Positions 52,299-60,576 are shown, counted from the first letter of the stretch. The stretch: 64,000 bases of DNA from Clostridium_AD sp036569345 (GCF_036569345.1 NZ_DATCQT010000090.1:6417-70416); one strand, 5' to 3'. The notes: a model not told the origin generated them from the letters alone. Translations and numbers: made by a program.

Positions 52299-53129
52299 TT
52301 ATCCTCTTGTTTTTCCACCAGCTATATTATAAGTTACTCCATGAATATAGCTGGCTCTATCGGACGCCAGGTAGCAAACCAGATCTGCAACTTCGCTTAA
52401 TTTCCCAGGTCTTCCAATAGGAGTAATAGAACTATTAATATATCCTTTTCTTAAGTCATCTATAGTAATATTACGAGTATAAGATAACGCTGTTTCATAT
52501 TCAATGGTTCTTAATCCAGTTGCTTCTAAAATACCTGGTGCTACCCCAACAACTCTAATACCTTTTTTACCTAATTCTTTTGCCCAAGATCTTGTAAATG
52601 AATTAACAGCATTTTTCGTTGCCGCATAAGCACTTTGTCCTTCTGATCCTTCAAGTCCACATTCAGATGACATATTTATTATTACACCAGAACCCTCTTT
52701 AATCATTTCTCGTGCGACAGCTTGAGCACAAAAAAATACACCCTTTTGGTTAACGTTTACAATTTTATCAAAAGTACTTTCATCTAGCTCATATTTCCCA
52801 TACGGTTCTTTATCATCTACTAACAATCTTGGAATATTTATTCCAGCATTGTTTACTAAAATATCAATTTTACCAAAAATTTTCTTTGCCTTAAGTACCA
52901 TTTTATTAACACTATCTAAACTTGTCACGTCTGTGTTTATATATATCATTTTGCCATTATCACCATTTTTGTCAAACTGAAGTTCCTTGGAACTCATATC
53001 ACTCACAACTACATTTGCGCCATTTTCTAAAAATTCTTGTGCTATTTCTTTACCTATTCCTGATGCACCACCTGTAACAATTACTGTTTTTGACCTCAAC
53101 TCATCCAACCACTTACCCATATTATCCAC
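52299..53129 (-). CDS. sorD: SorD-type D-glucitol-6-phosphate 2-dehydrogenase (SDR)
   Basis: A 276-residue short-chain dehydrogenase. The NAD site is VTGGASGIGKEIA, then VNNAGINIPRLLVDDKEPYG, the active-site SSECGLEGSEGQSAYAATKN (Ser, Tyr, Lys) and KELGKKGIRVVGVAPGILEA. The RLLVDDKEP-x-G-x-YEL and GLRTIEYE segments are those of sorbitol-6-phosphate dehydrogenase from sor operons. It oxidises D-glucitol-6-phosphate to fructose-6-phosphate, completing the route into glycolysis. It is the first gene after the promoter at 53234-53262. Confidence 0.85.
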   Translation of the reverse strand: MDNMGKWLDELRSKTVIVTGGASGIGKEIAQEFLENGANVVVSDMSSKELQFDKNGDNGKMIYINTDVTSLDSVNKMVLKAKKIFGKIDILVNNAGINIPRLLVDDKEPYGKYELDESTFDKIVNVNQKGVFFCAQAVAREMIKEGSGVIINMSSECGLEGSEGQSAYAATKNAVNSFTRSWAKELGKKGIRVVGVAPGILEATGLRTIEYETALSYTRNITIDDLRKGYINSSITPIGRPGKLSEVADLVCYLASDRASYIHGVTYNIAGGKTRG

Positions 53130-53204
53130 CCTTCTTATACTTATCCTAACAAAGGACTAAATTGATCTTTATTAAAAATATTTATTTTCTACAATCAAGC
53201 TTGA

Positions 53205-53262
53205 CGAAGTTTTATTTTCTCTATTATAATTTTATGATAATACGCGAAGTTTTATTTGTCAA
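53205..53262 (-). promoter_or_regulatory. SigA promoter of the sorbose operon with two candidate operator repeats
   Basis: On the minus strand TTGACA (53257-53262), 17 bases, TATCAT (53234-53239). AATAAAACTTCG occurs twice, at 53245-53256 (inside the spacer) and 53205-53216 (downstream of -10), with exactly 40 bp between starts, close to four helical turns. This is consistent with two sites for a repressor or activator such as the RpiR-type regulator in this operon. Binding by that protein is inference. Confidence 0.6.
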
Positions 53263-53363
53263 TACAATATTTATAAAAAATTTTATTTCTTACCTTTAAT
53301 ACAATTATATTATAATTTTAATATTTAATACCTCGCAATACATTAATTGTAATTTTCTATCCA

Positions 53364-53868
53364 TTATAATTTCTCTGTATGTCCACTTATATCGAGCATT
53401 GTCCCTGATATTTTCTGCCTATATTTTAAAACCTCGTAATCCGTACAATGGCATCTTTGTTGACCATAATAACCACAAGAACAAGGATTCATAGCAGCTA
53501 TAAGCATGAAACTTGATGGATAAACATTGGCATGTTTAACTCTAGCAATAGTTACATTATTGTCTTCCACAGGCTGCCTTAAAGCATCTAAAGTTTTCTT
53601 ATTAAACCCTGCGATTTCGTCTAAAAATAATACACCGTTATGCGCAAGCGAAATCTCCCCGGGCATAGCATTATTACCTCCACCTACAAGTGAATTCATA
53701 GAAGCATTGTGATGTGGTGATCTGAACGGTCTCTCTGTAAACTTGAAAATCTTCTTCGTCTCTAAATATGTCATTTCTATGATTACCACGAGCTATAATA
53801 TGGAGTAAAGTTACACCCTCTGAAATCTGTGCCAACAAAATACACATCCTGTTTTTTAACTTATTCAC
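53364..53868 (-). pseudogene. RAYT-comM fusion fragment
   Basis: A mosaic of two broken genes. At about 53730-53830 the minus strand encodes GVTLLHIIARGNHRNDIFRD, the N-terminus of a RAYT like the one at 59853. It joins, without the rest of RAYT and the first half of comM, to comM sequence (TERPFRSPHHNASMNSLVGG through KYRQKISGTMLDI), which is nearly the same as residues about 255-370 of the intact comM at 57732-59270. It ends after LDI with a short unrelated tail. The junction falls within an internal deletion of a duplicated RAYT-comM block. No intact product is expected. Confidence 0.8.
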
Positions 53869-53900
53869 TATTTACCTAAACGTAACAATGGATTTTTATC

Positions 53901-54083
53901 AATGTCATGAAACCTTAGCTTCACGACGAAAAAACTACTTAAATATATTATTGCATATATTTAAGTAGTTCCATACCCTGGCTATCGCCAAGTTTTTTCA
54001 TCTCTCTTTTACCAAATTTTTCAACTCTCCAACCAAACTTCTCATCTGCTTAATTCGCATCAGATGTCCCATCTTCGCCTTGC
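53901..54083. repeat. 190-bp structured repeat, full copy R2
   Basis: AATGTCATGAAACC...TTCACGACGAAAAAACTACT, a central hairpin (AAACTACTTAAATATAT with ATATATTTAAGTAGTT), CTGGCTATCGCCAAGTTTTTT, CAACTCTCCAACC and CTTCTCATCTGCTTAATTCG, CATCAGATGTCCCATCTTCGCCTTGC. Four local hairpins are visible: GTGAA/TTCAC in the best copies, ACTACT.../...AGTAGT, TGGC-TATC-GCCA, and CATCTG...CAGATG. Confidence 0.8.
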
Positions 54084-54241
54084 CATAGAGCTAGATATAA
54101 TAAAACAAATTGATATAAACACCTATTTAGCTATTTATATACTTGTATTACCCTTCATACAATAAAATATGTTATAATTTTATATGAAGTAGTTAAACAT
54201 TATAATAGTTATATTAAACCGAAACATACAGGAGGATATAT

Positions 54242-54772
54242 ATGAGCAGTAAAAATCTACAGGATTTTTTGAATAAGAATACAGAAAAAGAATCTAAAGA
54301 AAATAGCATAGATTGGGAAGTCCAAAAAAAATTTTGGTTACAGTCAGTAGACCATTTTTATTCTGATGTAAAAGAATGGCTTAAACCATTTATAGATAAA
54401 AATCAAGTTCGAATAGAATTTAAAAATATTACTTTGCAAGAAGACCATATTGGAAAATATGATATAGACGCTATGTACATTTATATTTCAAATGAAAAAG
54501 TATTTTTTGAACCGATTGGCACTTTATTAGTTGGAGCCCGTGGAAGAATAGACATGAATGGAAAAAATGGAGTAACAAAATTTTTGTTAGTGGGTGAAAG
54601 TTCAAAAGGATTTAAAATTACCGTTACAGTAGGGAATGAAACACCTATAAAGACTGAAGATACAACTAAAGAAAAATTGGTTTGGAAGATATCTACACCA
54701 CTTCCAAATATAAAGTTTTTAACATTAAATAGTGATTCCTTTTCAGACGCTCTGTTGAGCATAATAGAATGA
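54242..54772 (+). CDS. Conserved unknown protein, first gene of a HEPN operon (176 aa)
   Basis: A 176-residue soluble protein (MSSKNLQDFLNKNTEKESKE...). AGGAGG precedes the ATG. The middle has a beta-rich part: IEFKNITLQEDHIGKYDIDA, MYIYISNEKVFFEPIGTLLV, GARGRIDMNGKNGVTKFLLV. No motif I recognise; the GTLLVGARGRIDMNG segment looks conserved. Its last four bases overlap the start of the HEPN-motif gene (ATGA), so the two are translated as a unit. It could be an antitoxin-like or sensory partner, but that is inference. Confidence 0.65.
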   Translation: MSSKNLQDFLNKNTEKESKENSIDWEVQKKFWLQSVDHFYSDVKEWLKPFIDKNQVRIEFKNITLQEDHIGKYDIDAMYIYISNEKVFFEPIGTLLVGARGRIDMNGKNGVTKFLLVGESSKGFKITVTVGNETPIKTEDTTKEKLVWKISTPLPNIKFLTLNSDSFSDALLSIIE

Positions 54773-55320
54773 TATCTAAAGTATTAGATTCAAGAGGCAG
54801 TCAAGGTATCGGTGATATTATTAATTTGTTTAATATATATAAACAGGCTATATATCAATATAAGAATAAAATAGTATCAAATTTGAGTTCCAATATTAGC
54901 TTATCAGAAGAATTTTTAGGTTCATCATCTGAAGAGATAAATGATTATTTCAATTATGCTTATGAAGAATTAGAAAATGTCACTTGTTTAAGCTTATTAT
55001 CTGCAGTAGAAGCAAAATTAAGAATAGATTATCAAAGCCGAGTTTATGAGAAAAAGAAGGATACGGTAAGCAGAAAATTCAGAGATATATATAAAGAAAA
55101 AGGCGGTAAACCTCCACTCGATGAAGGCATCCTAAAAGCCTGGATGGACTCTTATCCAGAGTTAAAACATATCATAAACGACTACAAAAGTGCTTTAAAT
55201 TATCGAAATTGGTTAGCTCATGGTAGATATTGGGTACCCAAATTAGGTAGGAAATACGATATTGATATTATTTATTCTATCTCAGATAATATAATTAGTA
55301 ATCTAATAAGTATTAATTAG
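54769..55320 (+). CDS. HEPN-motif protein (putative ribonuclease of a two-gene system)
   Basis: A 183-residue helical protein. YRNWLAHGRYW contains R146-x4-H151, the Rx4-6H motif of HEPN ribonucleases. LSLLSAVEAKLRIDYQSRVYEKKKD (about 75-100) and FRDIYKEKGGKPPLDEGILKAW supply the helical bundle. HEPN proteins often act as toxins or antiphage abortive-infection nucleases. It starts inside the stop of the upstream gene (ATGA), a usual arrangement for paired systems. Nuclease activity is inferred from the motif only. Confidence 0.65.
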   Translation: MISKVLDSRGSQGIGDIINLFNIYKQAIYQYKNKIVSNLSSNISLSEEFLGSSSEEINDYFNYAYEELENVTCLSLLSAVEAKLRIDYQSRVYEKKKDTVSRKFRDIYKEKGGKPPLDEGILKAWMDSYPELKHIINDYKSALNYRNWLAHGRYWVPKLGRKYDIDIIYSISDNIISNLISIN

Positions 55321-55450
55321 GTATTATAATCTATTTAATTTAAAATCAGTTAACTACATCAATATATGTACTTTACTAATTTCAAATAAAAAGAAAAAAT
55401 CAACAGGTTGTTCCGAATATTCATTTATACTACGCTTTAGCCATTAGAAT

Positions 55451-55525
55451 AATGTCATGAAACCTAAACTTCACGACAAATAAACTACTAAAAATAAATT
55501 TCAGTAGTTCATCCTCACCTAGCTA
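55451..55525. repeat. 190-bp structured repeat, left-half piece R3
   Basis: AATGTCATGAAACCTAAACTTCACGACAAATAAACTACT, a broken central hairpin (AATAAATTTCAGTAGTTC) and CACCTAGCTAC, then the match is lost. Only the left half remains, next to the 44-residue small-protein gene. Confidence 0.6.
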
Positions 55526-55572
55526 CATTCTCTGATTCCTTTTATTAGGTGGCTGGCTCGTCACCTTAAAAG

Positions 55573-55707
55573 TTATTTTCCTTCTTTAATTAAGTTATGC
55601 GACAATACCAAAGCGCATTTTTCTGTAACAATTTCAGAAATATGTTTTGTTGCATATCCTAACCAAGCTATTATCAATATTGGGAAAAATAAAAAAAAGT
55701 CTTTCAT
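55573..55707 (-). CDS. Small hydrophobic protein (44 aa)
   Basis: The minus strand from the ATG at 55707 encodes 44 residues: MKDFFLFFPILIIAWLGYAT (one membrane helix), then KHISEIVTEKCALVLSHNLI and EGK. AAGGGGGG lies five to six bases upstream, a strong ribosome site, which argues that it is translated. Small single-helix proteins of this shape include type I toxins and regulators of transporters. No antisense RNA or partner is visible. The 55708-56104 stretch to its left holds only AT-rich sequence and poor hairpins. Confidence 0.4.
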   Translation of the reverse strand: MKDFFLFFPILIIAWLGYATKHISEIVTEKCALVLSHNLIKEGK

Positions 55708-56104
55708 GATTGCCCCCCTTTAAAATTATATTATCTATATAATATAAAGATTCTAATTATTTTTTTCATATTCCGTTTCCGCCTAAATTACTAATATTCT
55801 TGTTGATTAACCGTTTACACCTACCATACAAATCTTTAAAGGAACAATGAGATACTTGTTTCATTCAATTTGTCCAACTATAAAATGTATTTCCTCATCT
55901 CCTTAAAATAATTATATCACTAAGTAATAATTCTATTTAAACTATCGTATTCTATTTTCTGCTATATTTCAACAAATAACGTCATTCTAGAAAATAATAC
56001 TAAATATACCCTATCAACTTTAACTTATACTCTAGCCAACATGTTCTTTATACTATTAACAGATGATTCAACAAATGAAGAGAATGTAGATTCACCATAT
56101 AATT

Positions 56105-56293
56105 TCAAATATTCCTCATCAAATTCCTTCCTTTAGGATTGAGCAGTTCATAAATTATTCTACAAATTATTACTTCATCCGATTCAATATTAGCTATATC
56201 AAATATATTAAAGTATCCTCCGGTCTTTTGATAAATCAAATCATACTTTTTTGATATAGCCGAAATCTGTGCTAATAGAATCTTTATATTCAT
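56105..56293 (-). pseudogene. N-terminal fragment of a PD-(D/E)XK nuclease-type protein
   Basis: A 62-residue frame: ILLAQISAISKKYDLIYQKT and GGYFNIFDIANIESDEVIICRIIYELLNPKGR. The FNIF-x-I...E-x-DE(V)...(I/L)-(A/Y)-ELLNPKG block is the N-terminal hallmark of many PD-(D/E)XK-superfamily proteins whose body is several hundred residues longer. Here the frame stops after LNPKGRNLMRNI. It starts overlapping the galU fragment, so both are debris. The family match is from memory. Confidence 0.55.
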
Positions 56294-56541
56294 AATATCC
56301 CCCTCCTACACTGAATCATTATATTTTCACTACTACACGCTACTTCATCATATATGCCACTAAAGTTTTCATTATATTTTAAAGTCTGAAGATACTTCAT
56401 AAATGGTACTTTTAAATCATCTCTTTTTAAAGCAAACTCTACTGTGGCTTCTAGAAACCCTAATTTATCACCTACGTCATATCTTCTTCCTTCAAATACA
56501 TATGCTACCTCTAACTTTTTGTTTCTATTTTTCCACATCAT
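56290..56541 (-). pseudogene. galU: galU 3'-end fragment (UTP-glucose-1-phosphate uridylyltransferase)
   Basis: An 83-residue frame with LEVAYVFEGRRYDVGDKLGF, LEATVEFALKRDDLKVPFMKYL: this is the C-terminal end of GalU. The normal protein is about 290-310 residues, so about three quarters are missing and nothing matching lies upstream. The remainder (SENIMIQCRRGIL) is not GalU. It must be a rearrangement remnant. An intact galU would be elsewhere in the genome. Confidence 0.75.
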
Positions 56542-56607
56542 TCAAATAATTTTACCATATTTGACCTTATTATACAAACATCGAGGCGCCAGGATATGAC
56601 TGAAAGC

Positions 56608-56639
56608 GCATCAGCTGTACCATCTTCACCTAACTTCGC
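56608..56639. repeat. 190-bp structured repeat, short remnant R9 at the 3' end of dprA
   Basis: GCATCAGCTGTACCATCTTC and ACCTAACTTCGC match the right end of the repeat (GCATCAGATGTCCCATCTTCGCCTTGC). The dprA stop codon lies within it, so the last residues of DprA (MRS) come from repeat sequence. Other parts of the repeat are absent here. Confidence 0.5.
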
Positions 56640-57730
56640 ATTCCTAACATACCACCCACATTTGTTATTACACCTTTTAACTCCATTATTGATATAGTTT
56701 CTAAAATATCGGACTTATCCTCTTGAATAACAAGTAACATTTCACCTAAAGACATAGGTTTTTCTTCTATTTGGATAAGTATAATTTTTTCTAGCAATGT
56801 TAAATCATCATCTGTCGATACTGTATTTTCTTTTTTGTTATCTACCCTGGTCTTTAACATACAATCAACCAATAATTGAGAGGGTTTTAAATATATTTTA
56901 GCCCCTTCGTCAATTAATTTATTTGTGCCTACACTTTCTCTGCTATAAATACTATTCGGAGCCGCAAACACTTGTCTATTTTGCTCCTTTGCGTATGCTG
57001 CAGTCAAAAGGGATCCACTTTTTTCCCCTGCTTCCACCACTAAAAGTTTTGTGCTCCAAGCACTTATTAGTCTATTTCTCATTGGGAAATGATTAGCCTC
57101 TGGTTTTGTTCCTGGTGGGTACTCTGAAACAACCGCCCCTTTTTCTATAATTCTCTGCATAAGTTCTATATGTTCTTTTGGATAACATATATCAAGACCA
57201 CAACCTAATATAGCAACAGTATATCCACCTGCTTTTAGGCAAGCTGTATGAGCATACCCATCTATACCCTTTGCCATACCACTAATAATTGGTATGTTAT
57301 TTTTTGCTAAAAACTCAGCCGCATCCACTGTTATTCTTTTGCCATAATCAGTACATCTACGACTTCCAACAATAGATATTCCAACACTATCTTTTATAAT
57401 GTTTCCTTTATAATATAAAATAACTGGTGCTTTCTTAATATCCTTTACTTCAATTGGATATAAAGAATCTCCATATGTTAGTATGTTTATATTTAATTTA
57501 TTACATTCTTTTAGAACTTTTTCTGCGTTTGCTAAAGACTTAGAATTATAGATTATATCCGCAGTTGCCTTTCCTATCCCACTTATGATTACAAGTTCAG
57601 ATTTAGTAGCTTTGTAAATATTTAAAGGAGTTTCAAAAACATTCAATAATGCTTTTGCTATTACAGGACCTATACCATTAAGTTGTGATAGCCATAACCA
57701 ATATATGGTGCTATTATTATATGTGACCAC
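56630..57730 (-). CDS. dprA: DNA processing protein DprA (Smf)
   Basis: A 366-residue protein. A helix-hairpin-helix-like N-terminus (LNGIGPVIAKALLNVFE, IISGIGKATADIIYNS) is followed by the Rossmann-like DprA domain with GISIVGSRRCTDYGKRI, ISGMAKGIDGYAHTACLKAG, AILGCGLDICYPKEHIEL, SEYPPGTKP and FPMRNRLISAWS. DprA loads RecA on incoming single-stranded DNA during transformation. The GTG start is 2 bp after the comM stop, with GGTGGTG upstream, so the genes are coupled. A C-terminal winged-helix-like region (about 300-360) is present. The 3' end lies inside a repeat remnant. Confidence 0.9.
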   Translation of the reverse strand: MVTYNNSTIYWLWLSQLNGIGPVIAKALLNVFETPLNIYKATKSELVIISGIGKATADIIYNSKSLANAEKVLKECNKLNINILTYGDSLYPIEVKDIKKAPVILYYKGNIIKDSVGISIVGSRRCTDYGKRITVDAAEFLAKNNIPIISGMAKGIDGYAHTACLKAGGYTVAILGCGLDICYPKEHIELMQRIIEKGAVVSEYPPGTKPEANHFPMRNRLISAWSTKLLVVEAGEKSGSLLTAAYAKEQNRQVFAAPNSIYSRESVGTNKLIDEGAKIYLKPSQLLVDCMLKTRVDNKKENTVSTDDDLTLLEKIILIQIEEKPMSLGEMLLVIQEDKSDILETISIMELKGVITNVGGMLGMRS

Positions 57731-57731
57731 T

Positions 57732-59270
57732 CTATATCACCACCATATTCACTCGTTCCTTGTCCAAATCTCTACACATTAAGGCTTTTGCAATATGACG
57801 TTTGCTTAAATTCGCTTCACCATCCATATCTGCAAAGGTCCTCGCTACTTTTAAGAATTTATGAAAAGTCCTTGCACTATAATTAAATCTATCAAAAGCC
57901 ATTTGTAGAAGTTTTTTGCTATCGTCCTCTAATATACAAAAGTCTTTAATTAAAGAGGGTGTCATTTCTGCATTTGAATTTATGCCCTCAACATTTCTAT
58001 ATCTTTCTCTTTGTATATTTCTAGCAAATTCCACCTTTTGTCTTAGTTCACTCGAACTAATTCCTTTAGAATTATCAGAAAGCTGTATGAAATCTACGGG
58101 TAAAACATATTTTTGAATATCTATTCTATCGAGCATTGGCCCTGATATTTTCTGCCTATATTTTAAAACTTCATAGTCCGTACAATGGCATCTTTGTTGT
58201 CCATAATAACCACAAGAACAAGGATTCATAGCAGCTATAAGCATGAAACTTGCGGGATAAACATTGGTATATTTAACTCTAGCGATAGTTACATTATTGT
58301 CTTCCATAGGTTGCCTTAAAGCATCTAAAGTTTTTTTATTAAACTCTGCAATTTCGTCTAAAAATAATACACCGTTATGCGCAAGCGAAATCTCCCCGGG
58401 CATAGCATTGTTTCCTCCACCTACAAGAGAGTTCATTGAAGCATTATGATGTGGTGCTCTAAAAGGTCTCTCTGTTATTAATGTGCCCTTATTTTTTAAT
58501 ACCCCTGACACGCTATATATTTTTGTTACTTCCAAAGCTTCGCTTTCCGTCATTGACGGTAGAATTGATGGTATCCTTTTAGCTATCATTGATTTGCCAC
58601 ACCCAGGAGCTCCAGACATAATCAAATTATGTCCACCTGCTGCAGTTGCCACAATAAATTCTATAATAGCATCTTGGCCTTGGACATCCTGAAAATCAAA
58701 TAAGTATGGATTCTGTATTACATGATTGCATTTAAAATCTTCTAAAGAACTATAAGGACTTACCCCTTCCAAAAAAGAAATTACTTCTGTAAGCTTTTCA
58801 AATCCGAAAATATTTATACCTTTTACTAAAGATGCCTCACGTATATTTTCCTTTGGAACAACTAAATTAGTAATTCCCCTTTTCTTAGCTTCTATTGTCA
58901 TAGGTAGGATTCCCGAACATGCCCTTATATCTGCATTTAAAGAGAGTTCACCAATAAAACCAAAACTCTCAATTGCTTCTACATTAATTTGTTTTGATTG
59001 TATTAATAGCCCTATTGCCATAGCTAAATCAAAGTGTGATCCACTCTTTTTGATATCTCCTGGTGAAAGATTTATAACAATCTTCATTCTTGGAAACTCA
59101 TATTTAACATGAATAATAGCAGCTTCTAGTCTCTCCTTTGCTTCTTTTACAGAGGCGTCTCCAAGTCCAACAATTGATACAGACGGCTGACCATATATAG
59201 TGTCCGTCTCAATTTTTACAACATACCCATCTATTCCGCTAATAGCAAATCCATTAACTACTGCTGCCAT
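57732..59270 (-). CDS. comM: ComM/YifB-type Mg-chelatase-related ATPase
   Basis: A 512-residue protein. The N-terminal Lon-protease-like domain (about 1-170, SIVGLGDASVKEAKERLEAA, NLSPGDIKKSGSHFDLAMAI) is followed by an AAA+ Mg-chelatase domain with Walker A MSGAPGCGKSMIA, GAPHHNASMNSLVGGGNNAMP-like loop, Walker B GVLFLDEIAEF and a C-terminal domain (about 390-500). ComM helicase-like rings help branch migration in transformation. Its ribosome site (AAGGAGGTAGTG) lies within the end of the upstream RAYT gene, overlapping it by 17 bases. A broken copy is at 53.4-53.9 kb. Confidence 0.9.
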   Translation of the reverse strand: MAAVVNGFAISGIDGYVVKIETDTIYGQPSVSIVGLGDASVKEAKERLEAAIIHVKYEFPRMKIVINLSPGDIKKSGSHFDLAMAIGLLIQSKQINVEAIESFGFIGELSLNADIRACSGILPMTIEAKKRGITNLVVPKENIREASLVKGINIFGFEKLTEVISFLEGVSPYSSLEDFKCNHVIQNPYLFDFQDVQGQDAIIEFIVATAAGGHNLIMSGAPGCGKSMIAKRIPSILPSMTESEALEVTKIYSVSGVLKNKGTLITERPFRAPHHNASMNSLVGGGNNAMPGEISLAHNGVLFLDEIAEFNKKTLDALRQPMEDNNVTIARVKYTNVYPASFMLIAAMNPCSCGYYGQQRCHCTDYEVLKYRQKISGPMLDRIDIQKYVLPVDFIQLSDNSKGISSSELRQKVEFARNIQRERYRNVEGINSNAEMTPSLIKDFCILEDDSKKLLQMAFDRFNYSARTFHKFLKVARTFADMDGEANLSKRHIAKALMCRDLDKERVNMVVI

Positions 59271-59853
59271 TTACACTACCTCCTTGTATCTCATCAATCT
59301 TTATTTTAATATCGCTTTCTACAAAGTCCCTATATAACTTATGTTTATTATCTTCTTTAAAATATAATAAGATTGTTTCTGATGAAATAAGTTTATCCTT
59401 TTCCTCACCAATATATATTTTATAACTAGACCATTCATACTCTTCGGGCATTTTTACCATCTTTGCTCTAAATGGGTTTAAATGAATATATCTACTTGTC
59501 GTTAACATTTGTTTATCATCTTTAATTAATTCCGGAAAATATTTATCCTGCCATAAATGCCCTATATATTTATATTTTTTATTAAAGTAACGCGAATACA
59601 TAGAATGTAATCTTCTTATTAAATCAGAAACCTCTTTATCATTAGCCTGTATTAATAAATGAACATGGTTTGTCATCAAGCAATAACATATTAATTTATA
59701 GTTATATTTCTCATAATATTTTAAGCATTCTTTCATTAATATTAAATACATACCAAAATCAGCTTCGTCTCTAAATATATCGTTTCTATGATTTCCTCGC
59801 GATGTTATATGGTAACTTACTCCTGGAAACCATTCTCTTTTAGGTGTGACCAT
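59254..59853 (-). CDS. REP-associated tyrosine transposase (RAYT), copy 2
   Basis: A 199-residue Y1 transposase of the RAYT type: FPGVSYHITSRGNHRNDIFR, the HUH pair in MTNHVHLLIQ and TSRYIHLNPFRAKM. It has intact active-site motifs. Its last 17 bases overlap comM and contain comM's ribosome site, so it is fused into the comM-dprA operon by transcription and perhaps translation. The same RAYT-then-comM order survives in the broken copy at 53.4-53.9 kb, so the pair has travelled or duplicated as a unit. REP palindromes like those near 30 kb are not visible beside it. Confidence 0.9.
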   Translation of the reverse strand: MVTPKREWFPGVSYHITSRGNHRNDIFRDEADFGMYLILMKECLKYYEKYNYKLICYCLMTNHVHLLIQANDKEVSDLIRRLHSMYSRYFNKKYKYIGHLWQDKYFPELIKDDKQMLTTSRYIHLNPFRAKMVKMPEEYEWSSYKIYIGEEKDKLISSETILLYFKEDNKHKLYRDFVESDIKIKIDEIQGGSVNGSSS

Positions 59854-59948
59854 AATTTTTTCTCCTTTTTTATAATTCTTTATAAATTATTGACGTAAAA
59901 TTATAAGTCTAACCCAAATATAAAATATCACCAAATTTTATTTAATAA

Positions 59949-60095
59949 AAAAGCCACCGAAGTATAATTCTATACATTTCAGTAGCTTTCCTAGCTGACT
60001 ATTGCCATTTCTTTTGTATCTATTCTTTTCACTCAACTTTTCATCCCAACCTCTTTACCTTAAATTCGCATCAGATATCCCACCTTCGCTTTGCT
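59949..60095. repeat. 190-bp structured repeat, diverged copy R4
   Basis: AAGCCACCGAAGTATAATTC...TTTCAGTAGCTTTC, CTAGCTGACTATTGCC, CTCAACTTTTCATCCCAACC and TAAATTCGCATCAGATATCC, CACCTTCGCTTTGC. Order is that of the family but sequence is less similar, and the first GTGAAACC part is missing. Confidence 0.6.
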
Positions 60096-60100
60096 AACAG

Positions 60101-60180
60101 AAAAAAGGATGCCTATAAGACATCCTTTCCATCAATTGGGATTTTTTTTGTTTTACTTGGTGATACCCTCTCACCAATTC
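60101..60180 (+). terminator. Terminator-like hairpins
   Basis: AAAGGATG and CATCCTTT (60104-60128) form an 8-bp stem, with T runs 20 bases later; TTGGTGA and TCACCAA (60157-60177) form a second 7-bp stem. On the minus strand they lie upstream of the RAYT gene. Their use is unclear. Confidence 0.45.
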
Positions 60181-60309
60181 ATACTTATATTATAACGTAT
60201 ACTTGATAAAAGTAAACACCCTTTAACCTTTTCTATTTTGAATTTAAAGGGTCTATTAATAACTATAAGTAATACGATGTTTTAATAATACATTATTTTT
60301 TTACAAAAT

Positions 60310-60490
60310 CCCTATAATGAATATTCTATAAACGACGTGAAACCTAAACTTCACCACAAAAAAAACACTGAAATTATATTTCTATAAATTTCTGTAGTTC
60401 TCTCTTCTGGCTATCACCAAGTTTTTTGTCTCTCTTTTACCAAACTTCTCATCTGCTTAATCCGCATCAGATATTCCATCTTCGCCTAGC
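60310..60490. repeat. 190-bp structured repeat, full copy R5
   Basis: CCTATAATGAATATTCTATA and AACGACGTGAAACCTAAACT, then CACTGAAATTATATTTCTATAAATTTCTGTAG, CTGGCTATCACCAAGTTTTTTG and CTTCTCATCTGCTTAATCCG, CATCAGATATTCCATCTTCGCC. It shares the 5' flank (CCTATAATGAATATTCTATAAACGAC) with copy R8 at 63.5 kb. A GC-richer run of about 65 bases (60490-60556, with GGTCGT...ACGACC) follows it and is unlike the neighbourhood. Confidence 0.75.
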
Positions 60491-60576
60491 TTCCGCGTTG
60501 GTCGTTCACCCCACGTTCACGACCACCGGGTATCCTTGGCAGACTAGGGTTCGTATCGCTAATAACTTGTAATGAT

